This document shows positions 8,008 through 15,486 of a DNA stretch of 64,000 bases, one piece after another (the stretch's first letter is position 1; each line of letters opens with the position of its first letter). The translations under genes were made by a program, and so were the position numbers. The DNA is from Flavobacterium tiangeerense (GTDB lineage Bacteria > Bacteroidota > Bacteroidia > Flavobacteriales > Flavobacteriaceae): positions 1 through 64,000 of the forward strand of contig NZ_VLKO01000011.1 in assembly GCF_007830355.1 (NCBI RefSeq), read 5' to 3'. The notes under the pieces are model-generated. The model did not search any database. It had not been told where the DNA came from and was given only the letters and a program-made list of their open reading frames with translations.

Positions 8008-10037
8008 AAAAAATAATCCTTTTACTTATAGCATTTTTGGCTTTTGCCAATGGTAATGCTCAAATTTTAGATCCAGCAAAATGGACTACTAAAATTGAAA
8101 AAAAGTCAGATACCAGATATCTCTTGATTTTTAATGCTGTTATTGATAACGAGTGGCATTTATATTCTCAATTCACTCCAGATGGCGGACCGCTTCCTCT
8201 TGAAATTATTTTTAAAAACCAAAAAGGAAATTTTAAACTTATTGGCAAAGCCAAAGAAAGCAAAACAAGAACTGCCTTCAATGATATATTTGAGGTAAAC
8301 GAAACTTTTTTTGAGAAAAAAGCTCAAATTCAGCAAGAAATTGAACTTACAAATACTAAGCTTACTGAGGTTAAAGTAGATTTTAATTATCAGGTTTGTA
8401 AAGATGTTTGCATCAATGTTGAAAAGAATTTTACTGTAAAAATTCCGCAAAGTACTGCTGCAGCTACAACAGTGGATCCTATGCAAAGTGTTACCACTGC
8501 AGATTCCACGCTATCAAAAGAGGTTGTTGATACTGAGAAAACAGAGATTAAAGCTGATAAAACCGCTAAAATAACAGCTCCTATAGCTGAAAAGCCAGAG
8601 GAAAAAAGAGGATTATTGTCTATCTTTTTTATTGCATTTTTATCTGGGTTTGCAGCATTATTAACACCATGCGTTTTCCCAATGATCCCTATGACGGTTA
8701 GTTTTTTTACCAAACAAAGTAAAACTAAAGCAAAGGGAATTCGAAATGCTATTATTTATGGTATTGCAATCATTTTTATATATGTTGTTTTAGGATTTTT
8801 GGTAACGGCAATATTTGGAGCTGATGCCCTAAATGCTTTATCTACAAATGTATGGTTCAATATCATTTTCTTTATTTTATTAGTTGTTTTTGCATCTTCT
8901 TTCTTGGGCGCATTCGAAATCATGTTGCCAAATTCTTGGGCGAATAAAGTAGACAATCAAGCAGATAGAGGTGGTATTATTGGTATTTTATTCATGGCAT
9001 TGGCTCTAGCCATAGTTTCATTTTCATGTACGGGGCCTATTGTAGGAACTTTATTAGTAGAGGCAGCATCAAAAGGTGGTATTGCACCTATTGTAGGAAT
9101 GTTTGGTTTTTCATTAGCGCTTGCATTACCATTTATGTTGTTTGCTATGTTCCCAGGTTGGTTGAACTCATTACCTAAATCAGGTGGGTGGTTGAATACG
9201 GTTAAGGTTGTTTTAGGTTTCTTAGAATTGGCATTGGCCTTTAAGTTTTTATCTAATGCTGACTTGGTATTACAGCTACATTATTTAGAAAGAGAAGTGT
9301 TTTTAGCTATTTGGATTGCGATCTTTGGAACATTAGCTTTATATCTTTTTGGAAAAATTACACTCCCACACGATAGTCCATTAAATCATATTTCTGTAGG
9401 AAGATTGTCTTTAGGATTAGTAGTTTTGGCTTTTACAGTGTATCTAATTCCAGGAATTTGGGGTGCACCATTGAAATTAATTTCAGGTTTTCCACCGCCT
9501 ATGACCTACAGCGAAAGTCCTTATGGAGTAGGAAATTCAAAAGGAGGCTCAGCAACAACAGCTCAAATTTTACCAGATGGAGCTCATTTAGGGCCACATG
9601 ATTTAATAGCTTTTGAAGATTATGACAAGGGGGTAGCTTACGCAAAATCAGTTAATAAGCCTATTTTATTAGATTTTACAGGTTATGCGTGTGTAAATTG
9701 TAGAAAAATGGAAGATTATGTTTGGTCTGATCCAATGATTTTAAAAATATTACAAAACGAGGTTGTGCTTATTTCATTGTATGTTGATGATAAAAGGGAA
9801 CTGCCAAAAGAAGAGCAATACGTATCTAAAGAAACTGGAAAAGAGGTGGTAAGCGTAGGTAATAAATGGAGTGATTTTCAAATTACCAAGTTTAAAGCAA
9901 ATGCACAGCCATACTACATTGTTATAGACACTGACGGAAATATGTTATCAGATAAACCAGAAAGTTACAACTCAAATATCAATGCCTACAAGGATTGGTT
10001 GAAAGACGGAATTGATTCATTTAAAAAGGCCGAATAG
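8004..10037 (+). CDS. dsbD: Thiol:disulfide interchange protein DsbD family (membrane electron carrier)
   Basis: 677 residues with the three-part DsbD layout. A signal peptide (cut after G-N-A-Q, about residue 19) leads to an N-terminal alpha domain with C-K-D-V-C (about 132-136). About eight membrane helices follow (about 205-490), including T-P-C-V-F-P-M and S-C-T-G-P, whose cysteines carry electrons. The C-terminal periplasmic thioredoxin-like gamma domain has A-C-V-N-C-R-K (about 562). It moves reducing power from cytoplasmic thioredoxin to periplasmic proteins, serving disulfide isomerisation and cytochrome c maturation. Its start overlaps the tilS stop by four bases. A terminator hairpin overlaps its own stop codon. 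Confidence 0.93.
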   Translation: MKKIILLLIAFLAFANGNAQILDPAKWTTKIEKKSDTRYLLIFNAVIDNEWHLYSQFTPDGGPLPLEIIFKNQKGNFKLIGKAKESKTRTAFNDIFEVNETFFEKKAQIQQEIELTNTKLTEVKVDFNYQVCKDVCINVEKNFTVKIPQSTAAATTVDPMQSVTTADSTLSKEVVDTEKTEIKADKTAKITAPIAEKPEEKRGLLSIFFIAFLSGFAALLTPCVFPMIPMTVSFFTKQSKTKAKGIRNAIIYGIAIIFIYVVLGFLVTAIFGADALNALSTNVWFNIIFFILLVVFASSFLGAFEIMLPNSWANKVDNQADRGGIIGILFMALALAIVSFSCTGPIVGTLLVEAASKGGIAPIVGMFGFSLALALPFMLFAMFPGWLNSLPKSGGWLNTVKVVLGFLELALAFKFLSNADLVLQLHYLEREVFLAIWIAIFGTLALYLFGKITLPHDSPLNHISVGRLSLGLVVLAFTVYLIPGIWGAPLKLISGFPPPMTYSESPYGVGNSKGGSATTAQILPDGAHLGPHDLIAFEDYDKGVAYAKSVNKPILLDFTGYACVNCRKMEDYVWSDPMILKILQNEVVLISLYVDDKRELPKEEQYVSKETGKEVVSVGNKWSDFQITKFKANAQPYYIVIDTDGNMLSDKPESYNSNINAYKDWLKDGIDSFKKAE

Positions 10038-10049
10038 GCCTTTTTTTTT
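10023..10049 (+). terminator. Terminator of the pabB-tilS-dsbD unit
   Basis: AAAAAGGCC and GGCCTTTTT pair around a small loop and run into a T-tract. The stem includes the TAG stop codon of dsbD. Confidence 0.85.
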
Positions 10050-10148
10050 GTTCAAAAATATTTCATAAAGTATTTTTTTTGATGGACATATATTATTTTT
10101 ATTTCCACATATTTTTTATCTTTAAACCCTATTAAATTTAAAAAACTC

Positions 10149-11999
10149 ATGAAAAAACTACTAAGTATTGCATTATTGATATTTGGTTTCTTATTATCCT
10201 CGGCTCAGGATTCTAAACCAAATTATGTAGCAGAAAATTACACTAAAAAAGAAGTGCATATCAAGATGCGCGATGGAGCTGAGCTATTTACCTCAATTTA
10301 TGCTCCAAAGGATACTTCAAAAAAGTATCCAATTATTATGCAAAGAACACCTTATAACTCGGGACCTTATGGGGCTGATAAAATGAAAAGGTCGATTTCA
10401 CCTAGTGATACGATGATGAAAGAAGGATATATTGTAGTTTACCAAGATGTTCGTGGTAGATTTATGAGTGATGGTTTGTATGATAACATGCGTGGCTATG
10501 TACCTAACAAAAAATCAAAGACAGATATTGATGAAGCATCTGATACGTATGATACAATAGATTGGTTGGTAAAAAATGTACCTAATAATAACGGAAACGT
10601 AGGGACATGGGGGATATCTTATCCAGGTTTTTATGCAACGTATTCTTTGTTAAGCAATCACCCCGCTTTAAAAGCAGTTTCGCCACAAGCGTGTATAGCT
10701 GATTTCTTTTTTGATGATTTTCATCATAATGGGGCTTATCTTTTAAGTTACTGGAAAGTAACGCCTTTATTTGGACCACAAAAAAAGGCACGTACCACAG
10801 AGCCATGGTATACTTTTACCAATACAGGAACCAATGATGATTATCAATTTTTTCTTGATGCTGGACCACTTTCAAATTTAGATAAGTATTACGGAGCCGA
10901 CAATGAATTTTGGAAACAGTTAAAAGATCATTCTAGTTATGACGATTTTTGGCAAAAAAGAGGTATTCTACAGCATTTAAACAATATTAAACCTGCTGTC
11001 ATGACAGTAGGAGGTTGGTTTGATGCAGAAGACTTATATGGTCCTTTAAATACATACAGTACGATTGAAAAGAGCAGTAAAAATTACAATACAATCGTAA
11101 TGGGGCCATGGAGTCACGGAGATTGGGCTCGTAATTCTGCTAAACAGGTTATTGGTAATATTAATTTTGGCGATAGCATATCAGGTTTTTACCAAAAAAA
11201 TATTGAAGCTAATTTTTTCCGTCATTTCCTAAAAAATAATGGAAAAGGTGAAAACACGCTTCCAGAAGCTTATGTTTTTGATTCTGGTAAAAAAGAATGG
11301 AAAACGTATGATGCTTGGCCTCCAAAGAATACCGAAAAGAAAGCTTTTTTCATGCAAGACAACAAGTTGTCACAAATGGCAAAAAAGAATTTTGCCTTTG
11401 AAGAATTTATTAGCGACCCAAAGAAACCGGTTCCTTATTCTGAAGATGTAAAACAACAAGGTCTTACACCTAGAAAATACATGACAGATGACCAGCGTTT
11501 TGCAGCAAGACGTCCTGATGTTCTTGTTTTTGAAACCGAAATTTTAACAGACGATACAACTCTTGCTGGCGATATTTTAGCGCAATTACAAGTGGCTACA
11601 ACAGGTACAGATGCGGACTGGGTTGTAAAAGTTATTGATGTTTTTTCTAATGAGGAGCCAGAGACTAAAGAGGTAGCTCCTCATTTAAAAATGAGCAATT
11701 ATCATATGATGGTAAGAAGCGAAGTAATGAGAGGACGTTTTAGAAATAGTTTTAGTAAACCAGAACCGTTTGTGGCAAATGAAAAAACAGCAGTAAATGT
11801 TAAGTTGCAAGATGTATTTCATACCTTTAAGAAAGGGCATAAAATTCAAGTACAAGTTCAAAGCACTTGGTTTCCATTGATAGATCTAAATCCTCAAACT
11901 TTTGTTGAAAACATTTTTTATGCAAAACCAGAAGATTTTCAAAAACAAACTCATAAAGTGTATAATGATTCTAAAATAGAATTTACTATTCTTAAATAA
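10149..11999 (+). CDS. Secreted CocE/NonD-family (peptidase S15-like) hydrolase
   Basis: 616 residues with signal peptide (hydrophobic core, cleavage after S-S-A-Q, about residue 19). The S15/CocE alpha/beta-hydrolase domain spans about 35-380, and a C-terminal jelly-roll X-Pro-peptidase domain spans about 420-610. The nucleophile is Ser157 in G-I-S-Y-P-G, the acid Asp292 in G-G-W-F-D-A-E-D, and the base His323 in G-P-W-S-H-G. Relatives include alpha-amino-acid ester hydrolases, glutaryl-acylases and X-Pro dipeptidyl peptidases, so peptide or ester hydrolysis in the periplasm is likely. The substrate cannot be told from sequence. It has its own spacer and terminator. Confidence 0.9.
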   Translation: MKKLLSIALLIFGFLLSSAQDSKPNYVAENYTKKEVHIKMRDGAELFTSIYAPKDTSKKYPIIMQRTPYNSGPYGADKMKRSISPSDTMMKEGYIVVYQDVRGRFMSDGLYDNMRGYVPNKKSKTDIDEASDTYDTIDWLVKNVPNNNGNVGTWGISYPGFYATYSLLSNHPALKAVSPQACIADFFFDDFHHNGAYLLSYWKVTPLFGPQKKARTTEPWYTFTNTGTNDDYQFFLDAGPLSNLDKYYGADNEFWKQLKDHSSYDDFWQKRGILQHLNNIKPAVMTVGGWFDAEDLYGPLNTYSTIEKSSKNYNTIVMGPWSHGDWARNSAKQVIGNINFGDSISGFYQKNIEANFFRHFLKNNGKGENTLPEAYVFDSGKKEWKTYDAWPPKNTEKKAFFMQDNKLSQMAKKNFAFEEFISDPKKPVPYSEDVKQQGLTPRKYMTDDQRFAARRPDVLVFETEILTDDTTLAGDILAQLQVATTGTDADWVVKVIDVFSNEEPETKEVAPHLKMSNYHMMVRSEVMRGRFRNSFSKPEPFVANEKTAVNVKLQDVFHTFKKGHKIQVQVQSTWFPLIDLNPQTFVENIFYAKPEDFQKQTHKVYNDSKIEFTILK

Positions 12000-12040
12000 A
12001 GAGTTGTTAAGATTTATATCTTTTATGAATCAATCCCTTT

Positions 12041-12089
12041 CAAAAAAAAACACCTAAAAAAGTTACTACTTTTTGAGGTGTTTTTTTTT
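12041..12089. terminator. Terminator between the S15 hydrolase and amtB
   Basis: AACACCTAAAAAAG pairs with CTTTTTGAGGTGTT and is flanked by A and T runs. It stands between convergent genes and can serve the S15 hydrolase and possibly amtB. Confidence 0.8.
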
Positions 12090-12143
12090 GAAAATAAATT
12101 ACTAAATAATTATCGATAACTTATCCTAGTAAATAATGTTTGA

Positions 12144-13460
12144 TTATAAAAATTCACCATGTTGAGAAATGTCAAGTCCTAATTCTTCTTTTTCCTCGCT
12201 TACACGTAAAGGTGTTATTTTGTTAACAATAAAAAATAAAACATACGATGCAGTAAAAGCAAAAATTGAAACCACAACTAAAGCTTTTAATTGGTTTAAA
12301 AACAAAGTGGTTTCTCCAAAAATTAAACCTTGATTATCTCCCACAATTGAGTTAATTGATTTTGAAGCAAATACGCCAGTAAGAAGCATACCTACCATAC
12401 CGCCCACACCGTGACAAGCAAAAACATCTAATGCATCATCAATTTTTCCTTTATGAAATGCTCTCACTACAAGATTACTGATGATACTAGCAATTGCACC
12501 TATAAACATAGCGTGTGGAATACTCACAAAACCAGCAGCTGGTGTAATAGCCACTAAGCCTACAACTACGCCAATACAAGCTCCCATTGCTGATAATTTA
12601 TGTCCTAGTATTTTGTCAAGAAAAACCCAAGCCATTCCAGCAGCAGCAGCAGCAACTGTTGTAGTTCCTAATGCTTGTACAGCAAGTCCATTTGAGCCTA
12701 ATGCTGATCCTGCATTAAAACCAAACCAACCAAACCACAACAAACCAGTACCTAATAAAACATATGTAATTCTTGCTGGATTTACTTTTTGAACTTTTCT
12801 TTTACCAAGGAAAATTGCTCCTGCAAGTGCTGCCCATCCTGCACTCATATGTACTACTGTTCCGCCTGCAAAATCAAGCACTCCCATTTTGAAAAACAAA
12901 CCATCAGGATGCCAAGTCATGTGCGCAAGCGGAGTATAAATAAATAATATAAACAAAACCATAAAAAGTAAATAAGCCCAAAAACGGATACGCTCTGCAA
13001 ATGCTCCAGTTATCAAGGCAGGTGTAATGATGGCAAACTTAGCTTGGAATAAGGCAAATAGCATAAACGGAATGGTAGGAGCAAGACTCCATGCGGTGTT
13101 AGTCCCTACGCCTTGAAAAAATAAGTTAGGAATTGGATTTCCAATAATACCACCAATTGTAGGGCCAAATGAAAGTCCGAAAGCAATTATAACCCATAAA
13201 ACAGTAACAATTATCATAGCCATAAAACTTTGTAACATTGTACTAATTACATTTTTTTTTCCAACCATACCGCCATAGAAAAAACCTAACCCAGGAGTCA
13301 TGATAAGTACTAGAGCTGTCGCAACAATAATCCATGCGGTATCGCCAGTATCAAATTTTACAGCTTCGGTTGGAGCTGGTGCGTCGATTAAGAAATAATT
13401 TGAAAAAAGGGTAAATAACAAGATTGCAATTAATAGCACACTCAAAACAATTTTTCTCAT
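12144..13460 (-). CDS. amtB: Ammonium transporter (Amt family)
   Basis: 438 residues. A signal-like first hydrophobic segment is followed by about 11 membrane helices. Typical Amt motifs: G-L-G-F-F-Y-G-G-M-V (about 60), the D-F-A-G-G-T-V-V-H-M-S-A-G block with the first pore histidine (about 195-207), and F-A-C-H-G-V-G-G with the second pore histidine (about 350). It conducts ammonium across the inner membrane. No glnK (PII) gene is adjacent, unlike the common glnK-amtB pair, so its regulator lies elsewhere if present. It is monocistronic. Confidence 0.95.
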   Translation of the reverse strand: MRKIVLSVLLIAILLFTLFSNYFLIDAPAPTEAVKFDTGDTAWIIVATALVLIMTPGLGFFYGGMVGKKNVISTMLQSFMAMIIVTVLWVIIAFGLSFGPTIGGIIGNPIPNLFFQGVGTNTAWSLAPTIPFMLFALFQAKFAIITPALITGAFAERIRFWAYLLFMVLFILFIYTPLAHMTWHPDGLFFKMGVLDFAGGTVVHMSAGWAALAGAIFLGKRKVQKVNPARITYVLLGTGLLWFGWFGFNAGSALGSNGLAVQALGTTTVAAAAAGMAWVFLDKILGHKLSAMGACIGVVVGLVAITPAAGFVSIPHAMFIGAIASIISNLVVRAFHKGKIDDALDVFACHGVGGMVGMLLTGVFASKSINSIVGDNQGLIFGETTLFLNQLKALVVVSIFAFTASYVLFFIVNKITPLRVSEEKEELGLDISQHGEFL

Positions 13461-13680
13461 AGTTTTTTGATTTAAATTTCAATAAAAGTATAAAAATGTT
13501 ATTTATACCCCATTAAAAATAACAGTATGAGTTGAACTTTTGAATATATATTAAAATGACCCCTATTTTTTTAAGGGTTAATTATAATTTAATCTTAAAA
13601 TTTACAATTTAACAAGCCCAATTTGAACTTTTTAAAAATTTTGTTATCAATCTTGATTATTTACATGAATTTATGGCATA

Positions 13681-13721
13681 AAAAAAGACACTAAATTGAA
13701 AATATCAATCAGTGCCTTTTA
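13681..13721 (-). terminator. Terminator of the amidohydrolase operon
   Basis: A hairpin of the form AAAAGACACT..AGTGCCTTTT, with an AT-rich extended stem. It lies just past the stop of the PH-domain gene on the minus strand. Confidence 0.65.
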
Positions 13722-13739
13722 AATGTGTTGTGCAAACTA

Positions 13740-14117
13740 TTATTTCAACGTGTGTCTACTTAAAATTTGATACACTTCATTAATGTTGTTACCGCCTTTT
13801 CCAAATTGTTTGCTAATGGGGGCATCATCATTATTAAGCCAAATTTTTAATTCAGCATCCATATCTAATAATCCTGCACTTTCTTTGGAGAATTTTTTGA
13901 TACTAGAGTAGGGAATGGTTAAATAATCAACTTTAGTTCCTACTAATTGCTTTTCAATCAAGATCAATCTCTTATTGGTGAAAATAAACATATCTCGAAT
14001 GAGTTTGTATGCTTTTTCAATTACCTCACCTTCAATCAAGATTGGTTCAAATTCTGTAGCAATATTTTGAATATTTACCTCAGACGCATTTCCTAGAATA
14101 GCATTAAATAATCCCAT
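13740..14117 (-). CDS. PH-domain-like protein (bacterial bPH_1 type)
   Basis: 125 residues, nearly all one bacterial pleckstrin-homology-like domain (PF08000 type). Alternating strands include F-I-F-T-N-K-R-L-I-L-I-E-K and a central T-I-P-Y-S-S-I segment, closing with a C-terminal helix. No signal peptide or membrane helix, so cytosolic. Bacterial members have no firmly known role. It starts 6 bp after the stop of the amidohydrolase gene at 14124-15431 and so belongs to that operon as the last gene. Confidence 0.82.
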   Translation of the reverse strand: MGLFNAILGNASEVNIQNIATEFEPILIEGEVIEKAYKLIRDMFIFTNKRLILIEKQLVGTKVDYLTIPYSSIKKFSKESAGLLDMDAELKIWLNNDDAPISKQFGKGGNNINEVYQILSRHTLK

Positions 14118-14123
14118 AATAAT

Positions 14124-15431
14124 TTATTTTTGGTTGTATTTTGTTTTGTAACGATCGTTTAATTTAGTTTGATGTGTTTCTAAGCTGATCATTCTACCTT
14201 GTATGAAAGCATTTGTAAGCTTGTTTGTTCTCATATCTAGAGCATCACCATCAGATAAAAATAAGGTTGCATCTTTTCCTTCTTCAAGAGTACCGCATTG
14301 TGCATCAATACCTAATATTTTAGCTGTATTTGATGTTATAAGTTGTAAAGCTTGTTCTTTATCTAAGCCATAAGCAGCACAAGTTCCAGCTAAAAACGGT
14401 AGGTTTCTTGTATTCATTCTTTCATGTGACCCACTGTTTTCAAGTCCTACAAGTACTCCTTTGTCAGTTAGTAGTTTTGCATTTTTATAAGGTAAATCAA
14501 TATCATGATCGTCATTTTCTGGCATTTCATGAACTCTTTTTAATAAAACACCAATGTTGTTTTCTCGTAATAAATCGGCAGTTTTATAAGCTTCGTATCC
14601 ACCAACAATAACCATTTTTTTGATTCCGCTTTGTTTAGCAAACTGTACTGCGTCTATAATTTGTTTTTCTTCATTAGCATGGATAAATAAAGTTTGAGTG
14701 CCATCAAAAAGACCTTTTGTAGATTCTAAAACAATGTTTCTTTCTTTTGAATTTTCGCCTAAATAGGCTTTGGCGTTAGCAAGATAAGATCGTAGTTCTT
14801 GAACTTCTTTTGCATATTCTTTGTTAGCTTCAATATTTCCTGGTTCAGCCCACCAGCCGCTTCTTCTAAAAGTGGATGGAAAGTTAACGTGTATTCCATC
14901 ATTTTCTTTAACCAATGCATCTTTCCAGTGCCATGCATCCAGTTGAACAATTGATGAAGTTCCTGATATTACTCCGCCTCTTGGGGTAATTTGTGCCATT
15001 AAAATTCCGTTTGGTCTTACTGTTTCAATTACTTTTGAATCAGCTGTATAGGCAATGATACTTCTTACGTGAGGTTTCATAGCACCTATTTCATCTTCGT
15101 CATCAGATGACTTAACTGCGTCAATTTCAACAAGACCTAAAGTAGAATTTGGAGCAATAAATCCAGGGTAAACATGTTTTCCAGCAGAATTTATGGTAAC
15201 ATCATAAGCACCAGCCGCAAGACGTATCACGGTAGCATCTGCAATGAGTGTGATTTTTCCGTTTTCAAAACCTAAAGCACTGTTTTCAATCACTTTTCCA
15301 TTTCCTAAATGCGCAGTTGCATTCATGATCAAAACAGATTTGGATTGTTTATTTGCGGGTGTTTGTTGCGCTTGAGCTAGTATTGGCAAACCGAGTGCCA
15401 AAACTAAGAGGTATATTTTTGTATAATTCAT
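14124..15431 (-). CDS. Secreted amidohydrolase-like protein lacking the first metal-binding motif
   Basis: 435 residues with a signal peptide (cleavage after A-Q-A-Q, about residue 22). The amidohydrolase composite fold is visible: an N-terminal beta-sandwich strand, a barrel, and the usual C-terminal A-K-I-L-G-I..G-T-L-E-E-G-K-D-A-T-L-F-L-S-D-G-D. The G-F-I-D-x-H-x-H motif that normally binds zinc is replaced by G-F-I-A-P-N-S-T-L-G, so normal metal-dependent hydrolysis looks unlikely. It is encoded 55 bp after the double-length amidohydrolase, whose N-terminal half is degenerate in the same way. Possibly a partner subunit rather than an enzyme. Confidence 0.82.
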   Translation of the reverse strand: MNYTKIYLLVLALGLPILAQAQQTPANKQSKSVLIMNATAHLGNGKVIENSALGFENGKITLIADATVIRLAAGAYDVTINSAGKHVYPGFIAPNSTLGLVEIDAVKSSDDEDEIGAMKPHVRSIIAYTADSKVIETVRPNGILMAQITPRGGVISGTSSIVQLDAWHWKDALVKENDGIHVNFPSTFRRSGWWAEPGNIEANKEYAKEVQELRSYLANAKAYLGENSKERNIVLESTKGLFDGTQTLFIHANEEKQIIDAVQFAKQSGIKKMVIVGGYEAYKTADLLRENNIGVLLKRVHEMPENDDHDIDLPYKNAKLLTDKGVLVGLENSGSHERMNTRNLPFLAGTCAAYGLDKEQALQLITSNTAKILGIDAQCGTLEEGKDATLFLSDGDALDMRTNKLTNAFIQGRMISLETHQTKLNDRYKTKYNQK

Positions 15432-15486
15432 TTTATATTTTTTTTAAGTTACTTGACTAAGCTTAAAGTATGAAATTGAGAAAGTG